A stretch of DNA of 62,043 bases from positions 18,179 to 80,221 of the forward strand of contig BMJD01000016.1 of the NCBI GenBank assembly GCA_014642895.1, in the 5' to 3' direction. Under the pieces are notes generated by a model. It searched no databases. It was given only the letters and a program-made list of their open reading frames with translations, and was not told the DNA's origin. Of the stretch, positions 36,183-45,144 are shown piece by piece (the first letter of the stretch is position 1; the number at the start of each line of letters is the position of its first letter). A program made the position numbers and the translations under genes. The stretch comes from Lentibacillus populi. GTDB taxonomy: Bacteria > Bacillota > Bacilli > Bacillales > Amphibacillaceae.

Positions 36183-36349
36183 CGGACTCTTCCCTCATTT
36201 CATTTATTGTCTTCCCATTCAAACATATATGCCATACAAATAGCAAGTCAAGCTTTTGTAGCTACCCCTCGGGAAGACGATCATGGCAGGCATTGACGTG
36301 TTAACTTAACAATTTCATGACACACCAGCCTATTTTTTGCCACAATTAT

Positions 36350-36400
36350 GGGGACAGTCCCCCATCGCAACAACACGTTAGCGTGGCGGGGACTGTCCCC
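36350..36400. repeat. GGGGACAGTCCCC double-palindrome hairpin
   Basis: GGGGACAGTCCCC (36350-36362) and GGGGACTGTCCCC (36388-36400) are each self-complementary and also pair with each other. It lies just beyond the yclQ-like stop and may end that operon, although the T run precedes rather than follows it on the minus strand. Confidence 0.6.
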
Positions 36401-36406
36401 AAAAAA

Positions 36407-37357
36407 TTAATCTAAACTATCTTGAACTTCTTTAATCATTTCTTGTACGGATACAAGTCCGCCACCGGAGAGATACCAGAATTCTGGGTTGAGATACGTA
36501 ATATCGTCATTTTTATAGGCTTTGGTATCCTTCATCAGTTTATTTTCTACAATTTTCTTCGCGGCCGGCTCATCACCTATAGCAGCACTTCGGTCCACGA
36601 CATATAATAAATCCGGGTCCTGTTCTTTTACATACTCAAAGGAAACGTTCTGTCCGTGTGTAGAAGCTTCAATGTCTTCATCAGATGCTGGAACACCGAA
36701 CACATCATGAATGAGACCGAATCTCGAATCTGGACCATAGGCACTTATTTTATCATCATTTGCTAAAATGATCAGCCCTTTTTTATCCACTTCTTCCGCT
36801 TTTTTCTTTAACGAGGCAATGGAATCATCAATTTTGGTAAGTTCTTGGTCAACTTCATCTTTTTTATCAAATATTTTACCGACTGTTTCCATGTTCTCTT
36901 TGAACGAATCCATGTAACGGGTGGTATCTACACCAAGATAAATCGTCGGTGCTATTTCCTGCAATTGATCATACACATCGGATTGGCGTCCAGAGATAAT
37001 TATTAAATCCGGATCAACTTCAGCAATTTTTTCAAAGTCCGGTTCTTTTAAACTACCTACATTTTCATAATCATCACTATCATATTTCTCCAAATAGGAT
37101 GGGATGCTCCCTTGTGGAACCGCGGCAACCTGAATACCAAGTTCATCTAATGTGTCTAAGATGCCATAGTCAAACACAACTACTTTCTTCGGATTTTTCT
37201 CCACTTTTGTTTCACCAAGTTCATGCTTAATCGTGATGGTAGAATCTTTGCTATCTCCAGACTTATCTTCTGTTTTGTCTGCTGAATCTTTTGAGCCGCA
37301 AGCTGTAATCATGACAGCTAGAAAACCAACTATTAAAATTAGTGCAAATTTCTTCAT
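36407..37357 (-). CDS. yclQ: Siderophore ABC transporter, substrate-binding lipoprotein (YclQ/FpuA-like)
   Basis: Binds a ferric siderophore, by family probably a catecholate such as petrobactin. The 316-aa protein has lipobox MITACG (Cys 20), then ITIKHELGETKVEKNPKKVV and the PBP-III core LDELGIQVAAVPQG, EPDFEKIAEVDPDLIIISG. Gene order yclN-yclO-yclP-yclQ is that of B. subtilis. It is separated from the ATPase by 270 bp containing a 22-bp palindrome, so it may also have its own promoter. Confidence 0.9.
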   Translation of the reverse strand: MKKFALILIVGFLAVMITACGSKDSADKTEDKSGDSKDSTITIKHELGETKVEKNPKKVVVFDYGILDTLDELGIQVAAVPQGSIPSYLEKYDSDDYENVGSLKEPDFEKIAEVDPDLIIISGRQSDVYDQLQEIAPTIYLGVDTTRYMDSFKENMETVGKIFDKKDEVDQELTKIDDSIASLKKKAEEVDKKGLIILANDDKISAYGPDSRFGLIHDVFGVPASDEDIEASTHGQNVSFEYVKEQDPDLLYVVDRSAAIGDEPAAKKIVENKLMKDTKAYKNDDITYLNPEFWYLSGGGLVSVQEMIKEVQDSLD

Positions 37358-37440
37358 ATGAATAAACTCCTTTTTTATATTTTTTATTTTACATAGCTAA
37401 CGCTGCATGAAGTGAAAGAAATATATAGTAATATGTTCTG

Positions 37441-37464
37441 CGTATTGAGCGCTCAATACGCAAA
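37441..37464. promoter_or_regulatory. 22-bp perfect palindrome upstream of yclQ
   Basis: GCGTATTGAGC followed by its exact complement GCTCAATACGC, about 85 bp upstream of the binding-protein start. It does not resemble a Fur box. A regulator operator is a reasonable guess. Confidence 0.5.
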
Positions 37465-37547
37465 TTTCATTCAAATGTATTGCAATAAAGCATATTCATT
37501 TACCAAATGAAGAAAACAAGGTAAGATGAATGGTAGTCGGGTTCCTT

Positions 37548-37601
37548 TATATTGGTTTGGGGCATGGCCGTACCGCTTCCATATAAGGGGACTTTTTTTA
37601 C
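37548..37601 (+). terminator. Intrinsic terminator on the + strand, opposite to flanking genes
   Basis: TTCCTTTATATTGG pairs with CCATATAAGGGGA, with an inner GGCATGGCC fold, and is followed by CTTTTTTTAC on the + strand. No + strand gene is known here, so it may end a small antisense or intergenic RNA starting between yclQ and yclP. Confidence 0.5.
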
Positions 37602-37627
37602 TTCCATTCTCCATGCAGCACTAGCCA

Positions 37628-38383
37628 CTAAAAATAAACACAAATGCGCTGGTTATCAATTTCTTTAATATCAATGTCCATATCGTAAATGTCTTTTAAT
37701 ACACACTTGTCAATGACATCACAAGTTGGACCTTGTTTGACAATCTTTCCGTCTTTTAGTGCCACAATATTATCGGAATAGCAAGAAGCAAAATTGATGT
37801 CATGAATCACAATCATAATGGTCTTGCCCATTTCATTGACAAGTCGGCGTAATGTTTTCATGATCGATACAGAATGACGCATATCCAGATTATTTAGTGG
37901 TTCGTCAAGCAAAATGTATTCCGTATCCTGCGCAATAACCATGGCAATATGTGCACGTTGACGCTGCCCACCACTGAGCTCATCTAAAAATTTATCCTGC
38001 ATATCACGGAGTTCCATATAATCGATGGCTTCCTCGACTTTTTCCCAATCCTCTTTATTCAATTTACCTTGCGAATAAGGGAAGCGGCCAAAGGACACTA
38101 ATTCCTTTACCGTTAGCTTCAGATTGATAGCATTCGACTGCTTCAGAATGGAAATCTTCTTCGCCAATTCTTTATTTTTTGCTTGCAAGATATCTTGCCC
38201 ATCAATCGTTATTTCACCATCATCTTTTGCGATCAGACGACTAATCATTGAAATCAACGTACTTTTCCCAGCACCATTGGGGCCAATAAATGATGTAATG
38301 GTTCCCTTTTCGATTTTGAGAGACACATCATCTACTACCTTTTTTTGGTTATACTTTTTAAATACATGTTTGATATCTACCAT
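37628..38383 (-). CDS. yclP: Siderophore ABC transporter ATP-binding protein (YclP-like)
   Basis: Powers ferric-siderophore import. The 251-aa ATPase has Walker A GPNGAGKST, Q loop LKQSNAINLKLT, signature LSGGQRQRAHIAMV, Walker B YILLDEPLNNLD and the switch His in IMIVIHDINFA. ATG follows AAGGAGAATAAATC, and it overlaps the yclO stop by seven bases. Confidence 0.92.
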   Translation of the reverse strand: MVDIKHVFKKYNQKKVVDDVSLKIEKGTITSFIGPNGAGKSTLISMISRLIAKDDGEITIDGQDILQAKNKELAKKISILKQSNAINLKLTVKELVSFGRFPYSQGKLNKEDWEKVEEAIDYMELRDMQDKFLDELSGGQRQRAHIAMVIAQDTEYILLDEPLNNLDMRHSVSIMKTLRRLVNEMGKTIMIVIHDINFASCYSDNIVALKDGKIVKQGPTCDVIDKCVLKDIYDMDIDIKEIDNQRICVYF

Positions 38384-39327
38384 GATTTATTCTCCTTTAA
38401 CAAAAGATATATGAAATACACACCGCCAACAAAATTGATAACGACACTGACGGTTGTTTGAAATGCAAAAACCTTCTCTATCATAAATTGCCCGCCAATT
38501 AAGGCAATGATACTAATTAGCATCGATCCGATAATGATATAAAAGTGCCGGAACGTTTTTAAAAACTCATACGCCAGGTTGACAACAAGCAATCCTAAGA
38601 ATGTAATCGGTCCGACTAATGCGGTTGAAATCGAGATTAACACGGCGACAATGATCAATAAGCGTTTGACCACGTAATCATAAGGAACACCTAGATTAAT
38701 TGCATCATCTTTCCCTAGTGCCAGTACGTCCAAATACTTATAAAAACGCATGAAATACAATGTAATTAACACTATCATTCCAATCGACAGATAAACAAGA
38801 TCGGTATTGACATTATTAATACTGGCAAACATTTTATCCTGCGCAACCATGAATTCATTCGGATCGATTAGCACCTGCATAAATGAGGTAAAACTGCCAA
38901 AAAAGGTACCTAAAATCATACCAACCAGTAACAGGAAGTAAACATTATTCTTTTCTCCCCGAAACAACAGGCGGTAAAGAACTAAAGCAAACAGAACCAT
39001 AATACCGAGCGAGAATACGTAATTTAGTTTACTGCTCATCATCACTAATGACCGTGAACCAAATAGAAAGATCATAACCGTTTGGATCAATAAATAAAGA
39101 GAATCCAGTCCAAGGACACTTGGTGTCAGAATCCGATTATTGGTAATGGTCATAAAGATCGTTGTGGAGTATGCAATCGCCCCTCCTGTCAGGATAATAG
39201 CAACAACCTTGATGATTCTTCTCGGCAGGATGTACCCAATATTGCCACTTAGGTCGTAGAACACAAATAAGAGTGTAAGTAACGTTGCGATAACGGCTAG
39301 AATAATTGTCTTTTTTTTATAATCCAT
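38377..39327 (-). CDS. yclO: Siderophore ABC transporter permease (YclO-like)
   Basis: Second permease of the FecCD type, 316 aa with about nine or ten membrane helices. The motif LTGGAIAYSTTIFMTITNNR, ALGKDDAINLGVPYD (ATPase-contact region) and GPITFLGLLVVNLAYEF are typical of this family. ATG after AAGGAG; overlaps yclN by 11 bases and yclP by seven. Confidence 0.9.
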   Translation of the reverse strand: MDYKKKTIILAVIATLLTLLFVFYDLSGNIGYILPRRIIKVVAIILTGGAIAYSTTIFMTITNNRILTPSVLGLDSLYLLIQTVMIFLFGSRSLVMMSSKLNYVFSLGIMVLFALVLYRLLFRGEKNNVYFLLLVGMILGTFFGSFTSFMQVLIDPNEFMVAQDKMFASINNVNTDLVYLSIGMIVLITLYFMRFYKYLDVLALGKDDAINLGVPYDYVVKRLLIIVAVLISISTALVGPITFLGLLVVNLAYEFLKTFRHFYIIIGSMLISIIALIGGQFMIEKVFAFQTTVSVVINFVGGVYFIYLLLKENKSW

Positions 39328-40270
39328 ATTTCTTTCTCCTTAATAATAGATAGATAAATATTCCACTACCTATCACCCCAACGGTTAAGCTAATTGGAAT
39401 TTCATAAGGATAAATAATAATTCTGCCGATGATATCGCACATTAATACGAATATAGCACCTAACAATGCGGTATGTAACAAACTTTTCTTCAAGTGGTCC
39501 CCCTGATAAATGGTAACGATATTAGGGATGATTAAGCCCAAGAACGGGATCATGCCAACCGATAACACAACGGATGCCGTTATCAGGGCCACAATGATTA
39601 GTCCAAGGTTCACCACCTGCCGATAATTTAAACCCAAGTTTTTGGAAAAGTCCTCCCCCATTCCTGCAATGGTAAATTTATTGGCATAAAAAGCTGCTAA
39701 CAACAGAATAGGAATACTTACAAACATCAATTCGTAATTCCCACTCATGATCATCGAAAAATCGCCTTGCATCCAGGATGACATGTTTTGAATCAGATCA
39801 TTTTGATAAGCGAAAAAGGTAGATACTGAGCTAATAATATTTCCAAACATTAAACCAATTAATGGAATGAATATGGCATCTTTAAACTTAACCTTTTCTA
39901 AAATCTTCATGAAAATAAGTGTGCCAAGCAGCGCAAAGGCAAACGATACAAGCATCTTCTCCAAAGGACTTGCGGATGTAAACACCATCATAGAAACCAG
40001 AATTCCTAATCTTGCGGAATCAAGGGTACCTGCAGTGGAAGGTGATACAAACTTATTTTTACTTAGCTGCTGCATAATCAGACCACATATACTCATACTC
40101 ATCCCTGCAATTAAGATACTTAATAGCCGGGGAATCCTGCTGACGAACAAAATCTTTTTCTGATCTTCTGTTAAGCTGAACAAGTCAAGTGGAGAAACGT
40201 CGGAAACCCCAACAAAAACAGAAGTAACAGAAAGAATAATGACTGCTATAACTAAATACCGTATCTTCAT
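39317..40270 (-). CDS. yclN: Siderophore ABC transporter permease (YclN-like)
   Basis: First permease of the importer, 317 aa, FecCD family. ISPLDLF-type start (VSDVSPLDLFSL), IPRLLSILIAGMSMSICGL, AGMGEDFSKNLGLNYRQV and GMIPFLGLIIPNIV are family blocks. I place the start at ATG 40270 after GAGGTCATTAT; the frame extends to 40312 without a ribosome site. A Fur-box-like sequence lies about 88 bp upstream, so iron starvation should induce yclNOPQ. Confidence 0.9.
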   Translation of the reverse strand: MKIRYLVIAVIILSVTSVFVGVSDVSPLDLFSLTEDQKKILFVSRIPRLLSILIAGMSMSICGLIMQQLSKNKFVSPSTAGTLDSARLGILVSMMVFTSASPLEKMLVSFAFALLGTLIFMKILEKVKFKDAIFIPLIGLMFGNIISSVSTFFAYQNDLIQNMSSWMQGDFSMIMSGNYELMFVSIPILLLAAFYANKFTIAGMGEDFSKNLGLNYRQVVNLGLIIVALITASVVLSVGMIPFLGLIIPNIVTIYQGDHLKKSLLHTALLGAIFVLMCDIIGRIIIYPYEIPISLTVGVIGSGIFIYLLLRRKKYGL

Positions 40271-40357
40271 ATAATGACCTCGACTCGAAAAACTCATGCC
40301 AACCACAAACATGGCTATTTAGAATAATTATTACCTTCTAATCAATCTAATTAAGAA

Positions 40358-40372
40358 TGATATTCATTATCA
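40358..40372. promoter_or_regulatory. Fur box
   Basis: On the minus strand TGATAATGAATATCA matches the 7-1-7 Fur consensus TGATAATnATTATCA with one mismatch, upstream of yclN. Confidence 0.75.
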
Positions 40373-40481
40373 ATTAGATTCTACAAAAGATTATAGCAGA
40401 TTAAATAACTTGGTTCAATGGTTTTTATGTAATAAATATCACATTTTTGTGTCGGTTTTGAGAACTGTTTTTCCTAAGAAT

Positions 40482-40512
40482 AAAAAACTAACCCTGTTAG
40501 AGTTAGTTTTTA
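40482..40512 (-). terminator. Terminator of the DsbA-like gene
   Basis: AAAACTAAC / GTTAGTTTT stem followed on the minus strand by TTATTCTT, just after the gene stop. Confidence 0.75.
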
Positions 40513-40522
40513 AGACATCCAG

Positions 40523-41245
40523 TTAATCCTCAATTTCACAGCAGCCATCATCTGTACAATACGTTGTCTTAGATTTTTTCGGAGTTAGTGACTGTAAGGC
40601 AGGCTTTTCACTTTCCTCTTCCCAGACCTTAGCCAATACCTCGGTAAAAACCTCTGTCGGCTGAGCACCGGACACAGCATATTTTTCATTAAAAACAAAA
40701 AACGGAACACCTTGAACGCCAATTTGCTTTGCTTCTTCCTCATCTGCACGTACCTTTGCTAAATAATTATCTGATTGAAGCAATGTATGGATAGCATCAG
40801 GATCCAACTCAACATCACCGGCAAGTTCTATTAATGTTTGCGGATCGCCGATATGCTTAGAGTCCGTAAAATATGCCTTTAGCAAACGTTCCGTCATCTC
40901 ATTTCCTTTATCTTTTTCCTCAGCGTATTTAGCGACCCGATGAGCATCAAGCGTGTTCGTGTGCTGCATCGTATCAAAATTATATACAAGCCCAAGTTCA
41001 GCTGCTTGCTTTGCCATATTATCATTCATGCTTTTTGCTTTTTCTACCGTTGAGCCAAATTTTTTAGCCATTAATTCATGGATTGTTTTACCGGGGTTTT
41101 TTTCCGCATTTGGATCGAGTTCGTAGCTTTTATATTCAATCGTTACAGCATCTTTGTGCGAAAATTTTTCTAAAGCTTTTTCCAACCTGCGCTTCCCCAT
41201 ATAGCAAAAAGGGCACACAAAATCGGACCATATTTCGATTTTCAT
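40523..41245 (-). CDS. DsbA-family oxidoreductase, FrnE-like
   Basis: A 240-aa cytoplasmic thioredoxin-fold protein without signal peptide. The redox motif is CPFC in IWSDFVCPFCYMGKRR, and the cis-proline lies in GVQGVPFFVFNEKY. The C-terminal tail carries an extra cysteine cluster (TYCTDDGCCEIED), which may bind metal or form a second disulfide. FrnE proteins are linked to oxidative stress and disulfide isomerisation. Start at ATG 41245 behind GAGGTG; the frame runs five codons longer. Confidence 0.88.
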   Translation of the reverse strand: MKIEIWSDFVCPFCYMGKRRLEKALEKFSHKDAVTIEYKSYELDPNAEKNPGKTIHELMAKKFGSTVEKAKSMNDNMAKQAAELGLVYNFDTMQHTNTLDAHRVAKYAEEKDKGNEMTERLLKAYFTDSKHIGDPQTLIELAGDVELDPDAIHTLLQSDNYLAKVRADEEEAKQIGVQGVPFFVFNEKYAVSGAQPTEVFTEVLAKVWEEESEKPALQSLTPKKSKTTYCTDDGCCEIED

Positions 41246-41334
41246 GTTGAAACACCTCATTTCACTAGTTATTGTAGCACAGGAAAACTTTTTTTGAATA
41301 CTGTTGTGCTTACAAATAACCAGAGAAATACCAT

Positions 41335-42192
41335 TTAATGCAAATTCCCATCCGTATAGCGGCCATAATCCGGAACGGCAATCTGTTCAAAATTTTCTAC
41401 AAGGTTTTGCAAGCCTTTTGTTAGAGATTCACCTTCCATATAATGTCCATGACCTGTAACCGCCAATTCCGGTTTTAGATCAGCAAGTTTTTTTACCGAT
41501 TCCCATGCGGCATACCAATCGGTTGTCAAATATCTTGGCGGTCCATTAACCTCCTCCGTCTGCATTAACACCTTATAAAATGAATCCTGTCTTACCGTAA
41601 TGAAAGCATCTCCAGCTAGGAGTGTCCGATCGCTTTCTCTGAAAAAGGAGACATGGCCTGGTGCGTGTCCTGGTGTATGGATCCATTTCCAATCCGTTAA
41701 TCCAGGTACAGAATGATCGTTCGGCAAGGCTTTTACAGCATCTCCCAGATTAATCGGTTCATTTGGATAAATCGGTGATATTTTAGCCAAAAACCCTCCT
41801 TCAACTGTCGCGTCTGGTTCCGGATAGCTTTTTTCACCGGTTAGATAAGGAAGCTCAAGCTTGTGCGCATAAACAGGGACTTCCCATTCCTGCATCAAAT
41901 CAACCAATCCGCCAACATGATCAAAATGTCCATGAGTCAAGATTATTGCTGCTGGTTTACTGTCTTTCCCGAACCGCTCACGTACAACAGCACGAATTTC
42001 CGTTGCAGCTCTTGGTAGACCTGCGTCAACAAGAACCCACTCTCCTTCTTCCGGCAAGCCAATAAAACTGATATTGACAATTTGATCGGTATAATAGTAA
42101 ACATCGTTACGGACTTCTTCGCCAACTCCGCTCGTTATCGATGTCATAGGGATAAATTTGTCATCCCCACTTTTACGTTTCTCGTTATCCAT
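41335..42192 (-). CDS. Metallo-beta-lactamase-fold hydrolase
   Basis: A 285-aa cytoplasmic hydrolase. The dinuclear metal site is clear: LTHGHFDHVGG (HxHxDH), HTPGHAPGHVSF, LLAGDAF and VTGHGHYMEG. VLVDAGLPRAA precedes the first motif. Members range from glyoxalase II-like to thioesterases, so the substrate is unknown. Confidence 0.87.
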   Translation of the reverse strand: MDNEKRKSGDDKFIPMTSITSGVGEEVRNDVYYYTDQIVNISFIGLPEEGEWVLVDAGLPRAATEIRAVVRERFGKDSKPAAIILTHGHFDHVGGLVDLMQEWEVPVYAHKLELPYLTGEKSYPEPDATVEGGFLAKISPIYPNEPINLGDAVKALPNDHSVPGLTDWKWIHTPGHAPGHVSFFRESDRTLLAGDAFITVRQDSFYKVLMQTEEVNGPPRYLTTDWYAAWESVKKLADLKPELAVTGHGHYMEGESLTKGLQNLVENFEQIAVPDYGRYTDGNLH

Positions 42193-42290
42193 TATATCAC
42201 CTCCACTTTTTGCTAGTATTTGAACTAAAATTGGAAAATATACACAGCACTAATTAAAGTTTGCACCTTATCGTCCAGGTAGGAGGCGGA

Positions 42291-42337
42291 AAAAAGGCAG
42301 ACAAAACCTGAATGTCCAGATTCTATCTGCCTGCCTT
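42291..42337 (-). terminator. Terminator of the YdaT-like gene
   Basis: GGCAGA / TCTGCC stem followed on the minus strand by TTTTTTCC, nine bases beyond the gene stop. Confidence 0.65.
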
Positions 42338-42345
42338 CTAACTTT

Positions 42346-42795
42346 TTAATAGGAATAGGTTGCTTGTACAGAGCCGTCCTGCTTATGAACAGTCAGTGCT
42401 GTTCCTTTATTCTGGGCGATTTCTTTCGCACGGTTTACTGCTTCATCTTTGGTAGCAAAAACAGCACTTGGTTTTTTGGCTTTACTGGATGTAACCGCCC
42501 AACCTTCTTCATGAGCAATAACATGCTCCCCTTCATTTAAGCGTTCCGGATTATTTTCGTAACGTTTTCCTTCTTTAGATCTTTCCGTCGGCTTCCCCGC
42601 CTTTTCATAAGCTTTTATTTCTTCTTTATCCGCATTTTGATACCATTCTTTTGCCTGTTGTGTGGCAATGGGAATTGCCCGTCCCTCTTCATACCCTTCA
42701 TCAACCATTGAATTCGCTATATCAATCGCTTTTTTACGGACAACCTTATCCAGATTTTTCATTGATGAAGGGTAGTCATTTAATGTCCAGGGCAT
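42346..42795 (-). CDS. ydaT: DUF2188 protein, YdaT-like
   Basis: A 149-aa cytoplasmic protein with two parts: an N-terminal ChaB-like helical region (MPWTLNDYPSSMKNLDKVVR, IANSMVDEGYEEGRAIPIA) and a C-terminal DUF2188 (HVIAHEEGWAVTSSKAKKPS, FATKDEAVNRAKEIAQNKG). B. subtilis YdaT has the same layout and belongs to the general stress regulon. Function unknown. Confidence 0.85.
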   Translation of the reverse strand: MPWTLNDYPSSMKNLDKVVRKKAIDIANSMVDEGYEEGRAIPIATQQAKEWYQNADKEEIKAYEKAGKPTERSKEGKRYENNPERLNEGEHVIAHEEGWAVTSSKAKKPSAVFATKDEAVNRAKEIAQNKGTALTVHKQDGSVQATYSY

Positions 42796-42859
42796 ATTGT
42801 CCCCTCCTTTGTTTTCTGGTACAATTCCCTTTCAGAAAGGTATAAAACTATATTCATTA

Positions 42860-42913
42860 AAAAAAGCTCCTATATAACGAATTGCACACTTGTGCAAGTT
42901 CGTTATATAGGAG
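42860..42913 (-). terminator. Strong minus-strand terminator at the left edge of the Sec island
   Basis: CTCCTATATAACGAA pairs with TTCGTTATATAGGAG, extended by TTGCAC/GTGCAAG with one bulged base and a four-base loop. On the minus strand it is followed by CTTTTTTTAATG. It lies 255 bp beyond the selB stop and probably ends that transcript. Confidence 0.8.
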
Positions 42914-42916
42914 GTG

Positions 42917-42966
42917 GTGGCTCAGTTCATGTCACAAGTGGCTCTAAATCAAGTCATAGGTGGCTC
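42917..42966 (+). repeat. Three spaced GTGGCTC repeats
   Basis: GTGGCTC at 42917, 42938 and 42960 (21- and 22-bp spacing). Regularly spaced GTGGCTC words resemble the multiple terminal repeats of IS21-type elements, but no istA/istB lies here; a remnant end is possible. No gene is seen in 42796-43167. Confidence 0.4.
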
Positions 42967-43167
42967 TAGAATTGTCAAAGGAGGTGGTATTATCTTTTGT
43001 AAAATTCGACATAAAGAAAGTCGGGAATTCCTAAACTAAGGGAATCCTCGGCTATTGTTTTTGTTGGATAAAAAGAAGGTTTATAAAAAGACAAATACCA
43101 TAGGGAAATAAAAAATTAAAAAATCCACTATCCAATCCCGCCCAGGGAACATCTTTTTTTGAAAAAA

Positions 43168-45060
43168 CTATTCTATCCAAACCCGCTTACTACTTTCTTG
43201 AGTAGTCACTTTCTTTCTATCTAGGTGTTCTAAAAAAGGGATAAGATATTTTCTACTAAGTTTTAGGATCTTTTTTGCATCTTGTACTGTAAAAAAATAT
43301 GGGTAGTATTTCTTTAATAGATAAATCGACTCTTTTATATTTTTGTAATGAACCACATATTTATCGTTTAATCGTTCAACTACTCCTTCTTTCTCAATAT
43401 AAAACAAAAAATCTTTAATCACACAATTATTTAAGCTTGATTGTGATAATATTTCTAGTACTGGAGCTGGTTCTAAACCTTGTTTCTCTAAATTTCTAAT
43501 TACCTTTATCATTTCTTTCTTTGTTTCGGAGGGAAACTCCGGCCGAAAATTTTTAATACATACATTAGGTCCTCTAAAACAAATTAGTTTATCATTGTCT
43601 AAATTGATTAAAATATTTAGTATTAGATTTGGAGGATAGAGTTCACTGAGAGAGCTAATCAATTCAGCTTTGGGAATCCCATATTTGAGAGGATGTTGTC
43701 TATGGTAGTTTCTCAATTTATTTAACACAAGACTCCTCAGTTGGTTCATGACTGTTTGAGCAGTATACTGTCCCTTAACTGATGTGAGTACCCCGCTGGC
43801 CACACATTTACTTAGTAATTTAGATATATAATGTTCAGACACGCCAATATACTGTGCAAGCTGTTTTTCTGTCATCATCATATGCTCTTCCAGGAGAGAA
43901 ATCAATTGTTCCAAAAGAGGATCATTGTCCAGCCTCACTAATTTTTTAATTGTTTCTTTTCCAAAAGGATATTTATTCGTTTGTGTCTGTAATATAATGC
44001 CACCAGCAAATGTTTCCGTTGGTGAAAGTTTGCGAAGAATTAGGGAATCACCTTTTTTTGCAACTATAGGATTATCTAGTCGGATTTGGCAATATATTTC
44101 TTCATTAGGTAAAAATTCAATACTGTTTCTATCAAAAAAAATAATTTTGCCAGTAGAATTGGTTGTTCCAATATGTATCATTATATGCTCATGCTGTTTT
44201 ATTTTTTTATACCTTAACGAATTTACTGTTTTAATCTTGACATCAATAGTTTGGGTACTGATATAATAATCCGAGTCTACAATAACTTGTCCTCGTTTTA
44301 TATTTTCCTTATTTACACCAGAAATATTAAGTGCTACTCTTTGACCGGCATATGCATTTTTAGTAATCTGATTATGATATTGCATTTCCTTAACTTTGAC
44401 TCGTAAATTACCAGGTAGTATGGTAACCAGTTGCCCAGATGTTATTTTTCCATCATATAAAGTTCCCCTAGTAACTGTGCCATAACCCCGGAGCGTAAAG
44501 ACCTGATCAATAGGCATTCGAAGTGGAGTATTAATATCCTTGCTAGGTATTTTTTCAAGTTCTTTTGATACCCTATGCTTTAATTCCGAAACTCCACGAT
44601 ATGAAATCCCATCTACATGTACGACCTTAGCACCGCTAAACCTAGTGTCTTTTAAAAAATTTTTAATGTTTATAGTTATAATTTCCAATTCTTTTTGATT
44701 TACTAAATCCATTTTTGTAACTACAACAATGATTCTTTGTACACTCAACAATGAAATTATTTCTAGATGTTCTTTTGTTTGGTACATAATGCCTTCATTT
44801 GCAGCTACTACTAATATCGCCAAATCTAAACCCGATGCGCCTGCTATCGCCTTTTTTATGAATTTTTCATGCCCAGGTATATCAATAATTGAGGCTTGAT
44901 AATTATTTTGAAATTGAATAGGTGCAAATCCTAATTCAATTGAGATTTTCCTTTGTTTTTCTTCCTTTAATTGATCTGTATCAACACCAGTTAAAGCCTT
45001 GGTTAGAGTCGTTTTCCCGTGATCAATATGCCCTAGAACCCCCATAATGTAAAAATTCAT
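43168..45060 (-). CDS. selB: Selenocysteine-specific translation elongation factor
   Basis: Brings Sec-tRNA to UGA codons marked by a SECIS hairpin. The 630-aa protein begins with an EF-Tu-like GTPase: GHIDHGKTTL (G1), SIIDIPGHEKF (G3) and VVTKMDL (G4). Domains II-III follow (DQVFTLRGYGTVTRGTL). The C-terminal half (about 360-630) has winged-helix repeats (MMTEKQLAQYIGVSEHYISK, YFFTVQDAKKILKLSRKYL) that bind SECIS RNA. ATG follows GGGGGGA. It has its own promoter, overlapping that of the divergent tRNA-Sec. Codon use is AT-rich compared with flanking core genes. Confidence 0.95.
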   Translation of the reverse strand: MNFYIMGVLGHIDHGKTTLTKALTGVDTDQLKEEKQRKISIELGFAPIQFQNNYQASIIDIPGHEKFIKKAIAGASGLDLAILVVAANEGIMYQTKEHLEIISLLSVQRIIVVVTKMDLVNQKELEIITINIKNFLKDTRFSGAKVVHVDGISYRGVSELKHRVSKELEKIPSKDINTPLRMPIDQVFTLRGYGTVTRGTLYDGKITSGQLVTILPGNLRVKVKEMQYHNQITKNAYAGQRVALNISGVNKENIKRGQVIVDSDYYISTQTIDVKIKTVNSLRYKKIKQHEHIMIHIGTTNSTGKIIFFDRNSIEFLPNEEIYCQIRLDNPIVAKKGDSLILRKLSPTETFAGGIILQTQTNKYPFGKETIKKLVRLDNDPLLEQLISLLEEHMMMTEKQLAQYIGVSEHYISKLLSKCVASGVLTSVKGQYTAQTVMNQLRSLVLNKLRNYHRQHPLKYGIPKAELISSLSELYPPNLILNILINLDNDKLICFRGPNVCIKNFRPEFPSETKKEMIKVIRNLEKQGLEPAPVLEILSQSSLNNCVIKDFLFYIEKEGVVERLNDKYVVHYKNIKESIYLLKKYYPYFFTVQDAKKILKLSRKYLIPFLEHLDRKKVTTQESSKRVWIE

Positions 45061-45085
45061 GATAATCCCCCCGTTAATAAATATT

Positions 45086-45114
45086 GTATTACTCTATTTT
45101 GCATTTTATTGCAA
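45086..45114 (-). promoter_or_regulatory. selB promoter
   Basis: TTGCAA (45114-45109), 17-bp spacer, TAATAC (45091-45086) on the minus strand. The -35 word is self-complementary and shared with the tRNA-Sec promoter. Confidence 0.6.
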
Positions 45115-45137
45115 TCTATTAAAAATCTCTTTATTAT
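45109..45137 (+). promoter_or_regulatory. tRNA-Sec promoter
   Basis: TTGCAA (45109-45114), 17-bp spacer, TATTAT (45132-45137), ending seven bases before the tRNA 5' end. Confidence 0.65.
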
Positions 45138-45144
45138 GAAAGAT

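Noticed and set aside
36350-36400. A standard terminator for yclQ
   Set aside because: The stem is strong but the T run precedes it on the minus strand instead of following; recorded as a hairpin repeat only.
45138-45144. tRNA-Sec 5' end starting at GAAAGATG
   Set aside because: That choice gives several acceptor mismatches; starting at 45145 (GGGAGAGG) pairs all eight acceptor positions.
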